A stretch of 64,000 bases of DNA, from assembly GCF_003202035.1 (NCBI RefSeq), contig NZ_QJKC01000002.1, forward strand, positions 62,001 to 126,000, read 5' to 3'. The translations under genes and the position numbers were made by a program. Of this stretch, positions 55,419-63,894 are shown piece by piece. Source of the DNA: Aquitalea magnusonii. Its GTDB lineage: Bacteria > Pseudomonadota > Gammaproteobacteria > Burkholderiales > Chromobacteriaceae. Position 1 is the stretch's first letter; each line of letters opens with the position of its first letter. The notes beneath the pieces were generated by a model that saw nothing but the letters and a program-made list of their open reading frames with translations, was not told where the DNA came from and made no database searches.

Positions 55419-55709
55419 ATGAAGAAAATGATTGGCGTACTGATTGCCGTGGCCTGCCTGCAAGCCAATGTGGCCAGTGCCGACAACGGCGGCCGTATCG
55501 ATGTGTCCGGGCAGATCGCCAAAAGCCCTTGTGCCATTCCTGCTAGCACCCTGCTGGCTTATGCCAGCCAGCCACGGCTGTATCAGGCCGCTCGCCTGCA
55601 GGCGTCCGGCCCTTCCTGCTCCGGCATGGACAACACCCGGTCGCTGACCCTGAGCCAGGTGCCAGGCGCAACAGCAGGCACTGGCATCGTCAATATCGTC
55701 TACAACTGA
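55419..55709 (+). CDS. Small exported pilin-like protein, 96 residues
   Basis: A signal peptide (KKMIGVLIAVACLQANVASA) leads to a short mature domain. It starts GGRIDVSGQIAKSPCAIPA and ends GTGIVNIVYN. These two pieces resemble the first and last strands of chaperone-usher pilins, with one cysteine in each half (SPCAI, GPSCSGM), but the middle of a normal 150-residue pilin is missing. AGGAGG lies 6 bp before the ATG. It is convergent with the fimbrial operon and shares its terminator. It could be a minor or terminating subunit, or a relic. Confidence 0.6.
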   Translation: MKKMIGVLIAVACLQANVASADNGGRIDVSGQIAKSPCAIPASTLLAYASQPRLYQAARLQASGPSCSGMDNTRSLTLSQVPGATAGTGIVNIVYN

Positions 55710-55740
55710 CAGCGCCTGGCCGGGCGACTGTTCGCCATAT

Positions 55741-55778
55741 AAAAAAACCAGCAGCCTGATTCCAGCTGCTGGTTTTTT
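55741..55778. terminator. Bidirectional terminator between the mini-pilin and the fimbrial operon
   Basis: AAAAAACCAGCAGC and GCTGCTGGTTTTTT form a strong stem with an CTGATTCCA loop; A and T runs allow termination in both directions. Confidence 0.85.
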
Positions 55779-55815
55779 CATGTGGCACGGCCCGCCATGG
55801 GCACAGTACCGAATG

Positions 55816-56784
55816 CTATTGATACAACATGGTGACGCTGACAATCGACTGTACGGTGCCCGGCACCATGGCCGCAGTCCGGTAGTACTCTACATAAACC
55901 GGCAGCTGCGCCATTTGCGCTTGCACATTCACCACCCGGGTATTGTTGGTGGAGTTGGCACCAATATTCAGCCCATCGCCAGCAGATGCCATATTGACCG
56001 CCACGCCCTTGGCCGTGCCGTTATTGGCAAACTCGGTAGCGATATTGCTGTCGGGCGTACCGGAAAACTTGAAAGTGGCGGTATTGACTCCGGTCGAACA
56101 ATTGCTGGCGGTAATGGTGAAATAGGTCCGGCCAAAGGTGCTGCCGACACTAGGGAAATTAAAGGTGGAGGCATTGGGCAGGGTGATGCTGCGATTGACA
56201 TCCGCGGCACTCAGCTGGCAGGTACCACCCGGCGTAAAGGTGACACTGCCGTTCAGCAGCTGATTAAAGTTAATCGGCACATTATTCAGGCCGCCCTTGC
56301 CATCCAGCTGGAATACCGGGTAGTTGTTGATATTGACCACGCCACTGCTGGGTGAGTTGGACGACTTCAATATCACCACCGAGTATTGCAGATTGCTGGT
56401 GACCTGCCCGCCTTGCGGCACATAGATGCCGGTATTGATGGCACCGCTGGTCTGGGTATAAGTGACGCCATTGAACAGGATGCCGATCTGCACCCCGGCT
56501 GCCAGGGTCTGGTTTTTCGGATTGACCCAGAAATAGACGTTTTCCCCCACGCTTTGCGTGCAGTACACCGAAATGCTTTGCAAGGGCGATTGCCAGATGA
56601 TGGTGCCAGTGGCCGCAGTCGAGGAAATATAGACATTGTTAGGCAGCGTCAAGGTGCTGCTCAGCGGCCCGCCGGACTGGTTCAACCAGCAACCCAGCGC
56701 CTGGCTGGCATTGGGCAGCAATAACAGCAGCAAACCCAGGGCTGCGAATGTCTGTTGCAGGTACTTGCGCATATTCATAACCAT
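55816..56784 (-). CDS. Fimbrial tip adhesin-like protein
   Basis: A 322-residue exported protein, last gene of the fimbrial operon. After a signal peptide (FAALGLLLLLLPNASQALG) there are two domains: an N-terminal adhesin-like half with cysteines near CWLNQSG and YCTQSVG, and a C-terminal pilin half with TFTPGGTCQLSAADVNRSI and the terminal beta strand SIVSVTMLYQ used for donor-strand exchange. ATGs at 56784, 56778 and 56772 are all possible. It probably caps the fibre and binds a surface ligand. Confidence 0.82.
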   Translation of the reverse strand: MVMNMRKYLQQTFAALGLLLLLLPNASQALGCWLNQSGGPLSSTLTLPNNVYISSTAATGTIIWQSPLQSISVYCTQSVGENVYFWVNPKNQTLAAGVQIGILFNGVTYTQTSGAINTGIYVPQGGQVTSNLQYSVVILKSSNSPSSGVVNINNYPVFQLDGKGGLNNVPINFNQLLNGSVTFTPGGTCQLSAADVNRSITLPNASTFNFPSVGSTFGRTYFTITASNCSTGVNTATFKFSGTPDSNIATEFANNGTAKGVAVNMASAGDGLNIGANSTNNTRVVNVQAQMAQLPVYVEYYRTAAMVPGTVQSIVSVTMLYQ

Positions 56785-56848
56785 TTCAGTAAGGGACGGC
56801 ACGCCGCTGCGGCATGTTTCATGGCCGGGCACACGGTTCGTCGGGTGA

Positions 56849-59437
56849 CTACTGGCATATCGCTTCCGTCTGCAGATAGCCCTTGTTCTTGCGTTCGCTG
56901 CTTGCCTGCGCCGGACGGGCATAGCTGAAGCTGCACTGCTGCCGCGCCTGCGGCCCCCAGCTCACGCGCAGCGGCTTGCCTTCCTGGCCGCGCAGGAAGG
57001 TGCGCCCACCCTGCCCCACCATGGCCAGCTCGCTGCCGTCGGCCTGCTGCACGCTGGCGCCCACCGGCAGATTGTCACCATTGGCAAGGCGCAGGCGGAC
57101 AATCATCGGCTTGCCCTGCCGGGTGGGGAATTTCACCATGGCGATGGCGCCGGAGCGCGGTGCCAGCTTGCTGGAGGTTTCCTGCAATTCCACGTCTTCG
57201 CTCATGCCCTTGGGGTCGAGCGTGATGTCGTTTTGCCGGTATGGCATCAGGTTGGTGACCACGGCATAGCCGTTGTGGTTGACCCGGACACCATTGACGT
57301 TATTGACCATGGCACCTTCCGCGCCCGGAGCCTCGATCACCGCGATGGACTCGCCGAGGGACTGGGCGGCCGTGACGCCGCCAGGGTGGAACACCAGCGC
57401 ACCGCTCACCCCCAGGGATTGCTGCGAGGTATTGCCCATGCTGCTGGCGCCGGCCGAGAAGGTGGCGGCCGAGGTGGCATATTGCAGATTGCCGCCACCC
57501 CCCGTGCTGCCATCCCGGCCATTGAACTGGTTGGCGCTGGCGTAGGCGTTGTAGCTGATATTGCGCATTTCGCCGGCCGAACCGCTAAGCGCCAGCTGCT
57601 CGCTGCCATTGTGCATGCTGTCGCGGGTAAGGCTGGCGGTCAGCAAGGGTGAGGTGGGCTGCTTGCCCAGCGGAATCGAGATGCTGAGCATGTACTGGGT
57701 GGTGTTGTTGTTCTGGGCGTCCTTGCTGCGCCCGGCCGACACGCTGAAGCTGCCCCATTTGTAGCTATTGGAATAGCCGGCCTGGTATAGCAGGTCGCGT
57801 CCGGGCTGATTCCAGTAATCCTGGGTGGAGCCGCTGATGAACACATGGCCCCAGCCCTCGGCCAGCGGCTGGTCGACATTAAGCTGGAACTTGTTGCGGG
57901 TGCGGTAGACCACGCTGCCCTGATTGATCAGCGCGGCATAGCTGTTGAACTCCAGATAGCCCTCGGTCGAATAGCGGTATGCCGCCACGGTGAGGTTGGT
58001 GCGGGTGGCTTCCAGCAGCTTGCTATAGGTGACGCGGTAACTCTGACCGGTCAGCTGCGCGCCCAGGCCAGCCACAGCGGGCAGATCGCGCGCTTGCGAC
58101 TGGGTCACATCGGTCGCCACTGCACCAAAAGGCGTATTGACCGCCACCCCCAGCATGCCGGCCTGGTAGTGTTCGGCCGCAATCAGCCCGCCATAGAAGG
58201 TGATGGTATTGTTCAGGCCACGCTGATAGGTCGCCTGGATAAATTTGGGCTGGGTATCAAGGCTTTCATCGCGCAGCTGACCGGCGGTGATGCTGTAGCG
58301 CGACTGGCCGGTACGCAGCAACTGCGGCACCGCGGCATAGGGCACCACGAACTGGCGGGTACGGCCATCGGCTTCGGTAACCGTGACATTCAGGTCGCCG
58401 GCATAGCCGGTGTTATACAAGTCGTTGATCTGGAACTCGCCGGGCGGCACGGTGTTTTCATAGATCAGATTGCCATTCTGGCGGATGGATACACGGGCAT
58501 TGGTCTCGGCCACCCCACGGACCACCGGCGCATAGCCCTGCATCGATTCCGGCAGCATGCGGTCGTCGGAATTGATCTGCACCCCGCGAAAGCCCACCGA
58601 GCTGAACAGATCGGACGGCGTAAAGCTGTCGCCCACCGTCAGCACCGATTGCCATGCCGTCAGGTCATGCTGGGCATAGGTGGAAATGCTCTGGTAATGG
58701 CGTCCGTCACCGCTCTGGTTCTGGTAGCTCTGCTGTGTCAGCGCGGCATTATGGCGCAGCCGCCACTCGCCGATGTTCAGCCCGGCATTGCTGCCCAGAT
58801 AATACTGGGTGGTCTTGCCGGCGCTGCCGTTGTCATAGCGATAGGCATTGGCGTTGTAGTTGATGAAGCCGGCAAAGGGCGCACCGGCATCCCAGTATTG
58901 CGGGTCGACATAACCCCGCGCATGGCGGTGGACATATAGCTGGGGAATGCTGACATCCAGCTTCAGATCACCAGCATTGAAGCTGCTGAGCGCACCCGGC
59001 ACGATGGCACCGATCTCATGGCAGGTACTGGCATCCTGCCGGGTCAGGGCATCGCTATCTGGCAGCCGGCTGAAATCCACCCCCATTTCATCCAGCTGGG
59101 CGCGGTTAAAGCAGGCCACCACCTGGTGATCATCCCGCTCGCGCAGCACGATATCGCGCCGCCCCAGCCAGCCCATATTGACGAACACATCGGCGCGATA
59201 AGTCCCAGGCAGTGCCGCGCCACTCCCGCTGAAGCGCGACAGATCCTGCGGCCGGCCATCCGGGGTTTTCCCCAGAAAAGCCGGATTGAACTGCACATCG
59301 TTCAGTGCCACAGCGCCGTCGGCCGGATTGGCCACAGCCGCCCAGGCCGCACCCGGACTGAACACGGCAAGCAGCATCAGGCTCAATGGCTTGGGCATCC
59401 AGCAGGCCGAGGCCTGCCGGCGAGGAGTTTTCATCAT
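56849..59437 (-). CDS. Outer-membrane fimbrial usher
   Basis: An 862-residue FimD/PapC-type usher. A signal peptide ends near residue 34. The mature start has VQFNPAFLG and DLSRFSGSGAALPGTYRADVFVN, the N-terminal chaperone-subunit binding domain. Next come a 24-strand barrel with plug (for example QGYAPVVRGVAETNARVSI, VPPGEFQINDLYNTGYAGDL) and C-terminal domains with GMSEDVELQETSS and a near-terminal disulfide. It exports and assembles the pilin encoded at 60329. Confidence 0.92.
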   Translation of the reverse strand: MMKTPRRQASACWMPKPLSLMLLAVFSPGAAWAAVANPADGAVALNDVQFNPAFLGKTPDGRPQDLSRFSGSGAALPGTYRADVFVNMGWLGRRDIVLRERDDHQVVACFNRAQLDEMGVDFSRLPDSDALTRQDASTCHEIGAIVPGALSSFNAGDLKLDVSIPQLYVHRHARGYVDPQYWDAGAPFAGFINYNANAYRYDNGSAGKTTQYYLGSNAGLNIGEWRLRHNAALTQQSYQNQSGDGRHYQSISTYAQHDLTAWQSVLTVGDSFTPSDLFSSVGFRGVQINSDDRMLPESMQGYAPVVRGVAETNARVSIRQNGNLIYENTVPPGEFQINDLYNTGYAGDLNVTVTEADGRTRQFVVPYAAVPQLLRTGQSRYSITAGQLRDESLDTQPKFIQATYQRGLNNTITFYGGLIAAEHYQAGMLGVAVNTPFGAVATDVTQSQARDLPAVAGLGAQLTGQSYRVTYSKLLEATRTNLTVAAYRYSTEGYLEFNSYAALINQGSVVYRTRNKFQLNVDQPLAEGWGHVFISGSTQDYWNQPGRDLLYQAGYSNSYKWGSFSVSAGRSKDAQNNNTTQYMLSISIPLGKQPTSPLLTASLTRDSMHNGSEQLALSGSAGEMRNISYNAYASANQFNGRDGSTGGGGNLQYATSAATFSAGASSMGNTSQQSLGVSGALVFHPGGVTAAQSLGESIAVIEAPGAEGAMVNNVNGVRVNHNGYAVVTNLMPYRQNDITLDPKGMSEDVELQETSSKLAPRSGAIAMVKFPTRQGKPMIVRLRLANGDNLPVGASVQQADGSELAMVGQGGRTFLRGQEGKPLRVSWGPQARQQCSFSYARPAQASSERKNKGYLQTEAICQ

Positions 59438-59508
59438 GGCAGCACGCTATCTGGCATGAACCCGGCCGGCACGCACGCGGTGGTGCGGCGCGGCCCGGTC
59501 CTGATTGA

Positions 59509-60258
59509 TCAAGGTTTCAGCGGCAGGCTGTGCGCAACCGGAGCACCAAAATCATTGATGCTTTCGTAGCGCAGCACGGCCTCGCCGGCGGGACGTGCAG
59601 TCAGTCCCTTGAGCTTGAAATCGGTACTGCCACCGGGAGCGATCATGCCACCCTCGCTGCGGTATTCGTGACCACCCAGCTGGATGGCACTGAAATTGAG
59701 CGAGACATGAAAGGCACTGGCATTGCTGGCACGCAAGGCGTAGCCAGGCGTCCCCCCCAGCGGCACCAGTTGCCAGCTGAGTTTGTCGGCAGCCTCATCC
59801 GGATTACCGGGCAGGCCGGCCGGGCGATAGAACAGCTTGAGCCGGGAACGGAAAGCCACCTGCACATAGTTGTGCTGCTCATTGCTGGCCTTGGGCAGGG
59901 GCGGAATATCCAGGATGTTGAGCCAGAACACCGACTCTCGGTCTGGCGGCACGCTATCGCCGGTAAAGGTCAGGCGTACGGTCTGCGCCTTGGCCGGATC
60001 GACCCGGAAAATCGGCGGCATGATCAGGAAGGGCGCATCGGCCGTGGTGGGAAGGGACTTTTCATTGCCACGATCCGCCCATACCTGCACCAGCGCCGGA
60101 TCATGGCCAACATTGTCCATCTTGATGGTGACTTCGCGATCATCCGCTTTGTAGATGATGCGGGTCCCGGTGATCACCACATTGGCCTGCGCGGCGGATG
60201 CCAGCAAGATGGCCATGACGGTGAATGCGACTGCCCCGAATTTTGCTATTTTTTTCAT
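59509..60258 (-). CDS. Periplasmic fimbrial chaperone, PapD family
   Basis: A 249-residue PapD-like chaperone. After the signal peptide (AVAFTVMAILLASAAQA) the two immunoglobulin-like domains show GTRIIYKADDREVTIKMDN, the FIMPP-like FLIMPPIFRVDP and LFYRPAGLPGNPDEAADKL. It keeps subunits folded and delivers them to the usher. It is the second gene of the operon, 70 bp after the pilin gene. Confidence 0.92.
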   Translation of the reverse strand: MKKIAKFGAVAFTVMAILLASAAQANVVITGTRIIYKADDREVTIKMDNVGHDPALVQVWADRGNEKSLPTTADAPFLIMPPIFRVDPAKAQTVRLTFTGDSVPPDRESVFWLNILDIPPLPKASNEQHNYVQVAFRSRLKLFYRPAGLPGNPDEAADKLSWQLVPLGGTPGYALRASNASAFHVSLNFSAIQLGGHEYRSEGGMIAPGGSTDFKLKGLTARPAGEAVLRYESINDFGAPVAHSLPLKP

Positions 60259-60328
60259 TCTGCACCTGCCTCAACGATTGCCCTGGCGGTCCGGGAAGGC
60301 ATTCCCCAGACCACCGGGCGGGTGCTGC

Positions 60329-60862
60329 TTAGTTGTAAATCATCGAGTACTGCACGCTGGTATTGACGGTACCCGCGGTGGATGCACCACCGGTGGCAAT
60401 GTACTGGGCGTAGTAGTTCATGGTGCCGGTCTTGTTCGGCGAACTGCCGGACAGGGTGACGGTTTGCGAATTGGCATTGGTGGCCAGGTTGATCGGCTGG
60501 AAGGTATTGTTCAGCAGCTGCACTTCCACATTGGTGGCCATGCCGGTGCCGCTGGAATTGAACAGATTGCCCGTGCTCTGGTCGACGGTGGCACCCAGTT
60601 CGAAATGGGTCTGGGCACTGGTGCCGTTGCAGTTGCTCAGGTTCAGCGCAAACGGCGTCACACCGGCAACCTGGCCGGCGGTGGCCAGCGCCGAGGTCGA
60701 CACCGTCGGCAGGGTCACGGTGACATTGCTGCCACTGGTGCCGGTGATGGTGCAGGTATTGGCAGTGATCTTGCCATTGATGGTAATGGTGCCATCCGCT
60801 GCCAGTGCGCCAGCAGAGTAGATGCCCAACCCGATTACCAAGACTGAAACAATCTTTTTCAT
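60329..60862 (-). CDS. Major fimbrial pilin, type 1 (FimA-like)
   Basis: A 177-residue exported subunit. The signal peptide ends near residue 21 (SVLVIGLGIYSAGALA). The mature protein begins DGTITINGKITANTCTITG, with the conserved disulfide Cys37/Cys78 and the C-terminal NTSVQYSMIYN donor strand. It is the first gene of pilin-chaperone-usher-adhesin, all reverse strand. The ATG at 60862 gives a normal signal; upstream reading frame has no support. Confidence 0.9.
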   Translation of the reverse strand: MKKIVSVLVIGLGIYSAGALAADGTITINGKITANTCTITGTSGSNVTVTLPTVSTSALATAGQVAGVTPFALNLSNCNGTSAQTHFELGATVDQSTGNLFNSSGTGMATNVEVQLLNNTFQPINLATNANSQTVTLSGSSPNKTGTMNYYAQYIATGGASTAGTVNTSVQYSMIYN

Positions 60863-61044
60863 TTTGTAGAACTCCATCGCATGAACAGGGCAGTACTCTG
60901 CCCCAGACTGGACGCCAGCTCTGGCGCCCTTCCCCGCAAGCTTCCATCGCTGCTGCCTGTGGCACAGCCAGCCAGAACACTCGCAAACCACCCGCAACAG
61001 CTTGCCTACTCGCACCGGCACCTGTGGCACCTGCGGAATTAGAT

Positions 61045-61074
61045 GATATATGTTTAAGCTGTTGTTATTTGTAA
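61045..61074 (-). promoter_or_regulatory. Candidate promoter of the fimbrial operon
   Basis: On the reverse strand TTACAA (61074-61069) and TATATC (61050-61045) are separated by 18 bp. This would leave a leader of about 180 bases before the pilin ATG. Confidence 0.4.
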
Positions 61075-61402
61075 TTGTAAACTCACCCTTTACGACATGA
61101 AAAGAAATTTCTTTAAAGTGTTGTAATTTTTCTTGTCAAATATGACAACAGCGCATGGCCAACAGGGTGTCTGTAGCGCAAGCCTGGTCACAACCCGCTG
61201 TTTTTTTAATCAAATACTTTTAGATACTGCTCCGCGGCAGTACGCGGCGAACGCAGGCTGCTCAGCCAGAGCGCCAGCGGCAGGCCGGCGGCCATGCAGC
61301 GGTGGGGGCAGAAACAGGCAAGACATGCAAAAAGGATGATGAAAGCAGGCAGACGGGGAAAAGGCAGGGATAACAAAAGCGTCACTTTACCGCCGCCTAT
61401 AT

Positions 61403-61418
61403 TTCGATAATAATCGAA
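61403..61418. promoter_or_regulatory. ArsR operator
   Basis: TTCGAT-AATA-ATCGAA has perfect 6-bp arms and ends 2 bp before the arsR ATG. The position fits metalloid-relieved repression. Confidence 0.75.
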
Positions 61419-61420
61419 TT

Positions 61421-61777
61421 ATGGAACTATTAACTGCAGCAGAAATCCTCGCCGCCATCGGCCATGAAACACGGCTTGCCATCTTCCGCCTGCTGGTGGA
61501 AACCGGCCCGGACGGCCTTTATGCCAGCGCGATTGGCGAACGGCTGGGCATTGCTCCGGCAACGCTGTCCTTTCACCTGTCACACCTGAGCCGGGTCGGG
61601 CTGATCGATGGCCAACGCGAAAGCCGTTTCATTCGATATGCGGCAAATTTCAGCACCATGGATGGGCTGCTCGCCTTCCTCACCAGCAACTGCTGTCAGG
61701 GGAAATCCTGCCTGCCCAGCAGGGATGGCACGGACCAAGGCAGCGAGCGCTGCTGCCAGGCACACAAGGAAAGCTGA
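61421..61777 (+). CDS. arsR: ArsR family arsenic-responsive repressor
   Basis: A 118-residue winged-helix repressor (helix-turn-helix near ASAIGERLGIAPATLSFHLS, wing RESRFIRYAA). The usual CVCxLC metal site in the recognition-helix region is absent. Instead the C terminus is cysteine-rich: Cys91, Cys92, Cys97, Cys111 and Cys112. This resembles the atypical C-terminal As(III) site known from Acidithiobacillus-type ArsR. The stop codon shares one base with the arsC start, so the genes are coupled. Confidence 0.88.
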   Translation: MELLTAAEILAAIGHETRLAIFRLLVETGPDGLYASAIGERLGIAPATLSFHLSHLSRVGLIDGQRESRFIRYAANFSTMDGLLAFLTSNCCQGKSCLPSRDGTDQGSERCCQAHKES

Positions 61778-62193
61778 TGACAGATTGCAAAACCGTACTG
61801 GTACTGTGCAGCGGCAATGCCTGCCGTTCGCAAATGGGCGAAGCCATACTGAACCATGAGCTGGCAGGCCAGGTGCACGCCATTTCCGCCGGCACCCACC
61901 CCCAGGCACAGGTGGCGGCTGGCGCCATCGCCGCACTCGAATTGCTGGGCCTGCCAACAGCCGGGCTCTACCCCAAGGAGCTGAGCGAGGTCATGACGCA
62001 GCCTATCGATCTGGTCGTGAGCGTGTGCGACAAGGCCAACGAGTCCTGTCCGGTATTTCCGGGTGCCGTGAAACGCATTCATGTCGGTTTTCACGATCCG
62101 CATGGCGAAGCGCTGGCCAGCTTCATCCAGGTACGCGACGATATCCGCCAGCGACTGGTGCCGGCAGTACGCCACGCGCTGGGGCTGGCATGA
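61777..62193 (+). CDS. arsC: Arsenate reductase, low-molecular-weight phosphatase type
   Basis: A 138-residue enzyme that reduces arsenate to arsenite. The P-loop CSGNACRS (Cys11 to Arg17) and the second cysteine pair in VVSVCDKANESCPVF are those of the thioredoxin- or mycothiol-linked ArsC class rather than the glutaredoxin-linked one. The start overlaps the arsR stop (TGATG), and the stop overlaps the next start. Confidence 0.92.
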   Translation: MTDCKTVLVLCSGNACRSQMGEAILNHELAGQVHAISAGTHPQAQVAAGAIAALELLGLPTAGLYPKELSEVMTQPIDLVVSVCDKANESCPVFPGAVKRIHVGFHDPHGEALASFIQVRDDIRQRLVPAVRHALGLA

Positions 62194-62885
62194 GCACGCT
62201 GGCCAGGCGCCTGGTTGCCGAAGCGCTGGGCAGCGCCCTGCTGCTGGCCATCGTGGTGGGCTCGGGCATCATGGGCGAACGGCTGGCGGGCGGCAATGTC
62301 GCCATCGCCCTGCTGGCCAATTCGCTGGTCACCGGCTGCGGGCTGGCCGTGCTGATACTGGTATTCGGCCCGGTGTCGGCAGCCCATTTCAACCCGGCCG
62401 TCAGCCTGAGCATGGGCTGGCTGGGTGAGCTGCCCTGGCGCCATGTCATGGCCTACATGCTGGCTCAGCTCGCCGGCGCCTTGCTGGGGGTCGCACTGGC
62501 CCACGGCATGTTCGGGCTGCCAGCCTTCAGTGCATCCACCCATCTGCGCAGTGGTCCCGCGCAATGGCTCAGCGAGCTTGTCGCCACCTTCGGCCTGATC
62601 ACCACCATCCTGGCTTGTGCGCGCCAGCACCGCAGCGCACTGCCCTATGCCGTGGCTGCCTATATCACCGCGGCCTACTGGTTTACCGCTTCCACCGCCT
62701 TCGCCAACCCGGCGGTAACCCTGGCGCGGGCGGCCAGCAATACCTTCGCCGGCATCCGCCTCGCCGACACGCCCGGCTTTATCGCGGCCCAGCTGCTGGG
62801 GGCTGTGCTGGCCTGCACCCTGTGTGGCTGGCTGATACCCGCGCCGGCCAGAGCTGCCGCCACGACAGGCCGCCGCACCGGCTAG
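62190..62885 (+). CDS. Aquaporin-family channel, AqpS-like arsenite facilitator
   Basis: A 231-residue membrane channel with six helices and two NPA loops: FNPAVSL (68-70) and FANPAVTL (173-175). The second NPA is followed by Val176, whereas most aquaporins carry the selectivity Arg there. A valine at this place is what I recall for Sinorhizobium AqpS, which lets arsenite out. It overlaps arsC by 4 bp. In this operon it would replace a dedicated ArsB/Acr3 pump by passive efflux. Confidence 0.87.
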   Translation: MSTLARRLVAEALGSALLLAIVVGSGIMGERLAGGNVAIALLANSLVTGCGLAVLILVFGPVSAAHFNPAVSLSMGWLGELPWRHVMAYMLAQLAGALLGVALAHGMFGLPAFSASTHLRSGPAQWLSELVATFGLITTILACARQHRSALPYAVAAYITAAYWFTASTAFANPAVTLARAASNTFAGIRLADTPGFIAAQLLGAVLACTLCGWLIPAPARAAATTGRRTG

Positions 62886-63225
62886 GCAACCACCCTGCCG
62901 CCATGGCCGGCGGCGGGACTGCCGTTTTGCGCAGGGCATGAACTTGGCGTATCCTGACGGCCATTGATGGTGCCGGCAGCGCCGGTGAAAAGGGAATGCA
63001 GTGCAATGCTGCAACTGCCCCCGCAACTGTAATCGGTTAGGTCTTGCGCATCATGTCACTGGCTGTCCTGTCTGCATCCACCAGCAGGACACCAAGCCGG
63101 GAAGACGAGCAAGGCTGCTGGAGCCGGAAGTCAGGAGACCTGCCATCATCGTCTGTGAGCGCGCTTGTCATGCTGCCGGGGGGCGACATGCAGAGTCCGC
63201 GCCACTTTCTTTGTGGATCATCATC
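62886..63225. other. 340-bp region between the aquaporin and cbiM
   Basis: Occupied almost wholly by the cobalamin riboswitch; no gene is supported. Confidence 0.6.
62965..63150 (+). ncRNA. Cobalamin (B12) riboswitch upstream of cbiM
   Basis: The adenosylcobalamin-type leader is recognisable from its conserved blocks: GGTGCC...GGTGAAAAGGGAA, the CTGCCCCCGCAACTGTAA core (about 63013-63032) and GCCGGAAGTCAGGAGACCTGCC near 63123-63143, split here by position only. Cobalamin binding should lower expression of the cobalt transporter genes that follow. Confidence 0.92.
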
Positions 63226-63894
63226 ATGCACATCATGGAAGGCTATCTGCCGGCCAAGCACTGTCTTGCCTGGTATACCGTCTCAGCCCCCTTCTTTGCC
63301 GCCGGTGTCTGGCGCATACGCAAAATCCTGGCGGAACGCCCGCAAGCCAGAATGAATCTGGCCGCTGCCGGGGCCTTTGCCTTTGTCTTGTCCGCCCTGA
63401 AAATGCCCAGCGTCACCGGCTCCTGCTCGCACCCCACCGGCACTGGTTTTGGCGCGGTGGTATTCGGGCCTGCTGTCATGGCGGTACTGGGGGCCATGGT
63501 CTTGCTGTTCCAGGCCTTGCTGCTGGCCCATGGTGGCCTGACCACGCTCGGAGCCAATCTGTTCTCCATGGCCATCGTCGGCCCCTGGGTCAGCTATGGA
63601 CTATGGAAACTGTGCCAGCGCCTTGGCTGGTCGGTGGCGGTGTCGATGTTTCTTGCCGCGGCACTGGGGGATCTGGCTACTTATGTCACCACCTCCATCC
63701 AGCTGGCGCTGGCTTACCCAGACCCGGTGGGAGGCTTCATGACTGCCGCCATCAAGTTCGGTGGCATTTTCGCGCTGACCCAAGTGCCATTGGCCATTGC
63801 CGAGGGCATGCTGACGGTGGTGGTGATGGATGCGCTGGCCGGCAAGGTGGCCGATATCAGGAAAGTCAGCATGCTTGCCGGGGAGACACGCTAA
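63226..63894 (+). CDS. cbiM: Cobalt ECF transporter S component CbiM
   Basis: A 222-residue membrane protein, core of the energy-coupling-factor cobalt importer. It starts [17 protein letters not shown], where the N-terminal Met-His binds the metal, and shows the [12 protein letters not shown] loop, [19 protein letters not shown] and a terminal [10 protein letters not shown] segment. The start at 63226 gives the family N terminus. It follows the cobalamin riboswitch and shares the TAATG stop-start overlap with cbiN. Confidence 0.94.
   Translation: MHIMEGYLPAKHCLAWYTVSAPFFAAGVWRIRKILAERPQARMNLAAAGAFAFVLSALKMPSVTGSCSHPTGTGFGAVVFGPAVMAVLGAMVLLFQALLLAHGGLTTLGANLFSMAIVGPWVSYGLWKLCQRLGWSVAVSMFLAAALGDLATYVTTSIQLALAYPDPVGGFMTAAIKFGGIFALTQVPLAIAEGMLTVVVMDALAGKVADIRKVSMLAGETR

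Larger units (their letters stand above)
60863..61420. other. 558-bp region between the fimbrial operon and arsR
   Basis: No gene is supported. The middle (about 61040-61220) is AT-rich. It holds a candidate pilin promoter, two perfect palindromes (61101-61114 and 61133-61148) and, next to arsR, the arsR operator. Confidence 0.5.
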
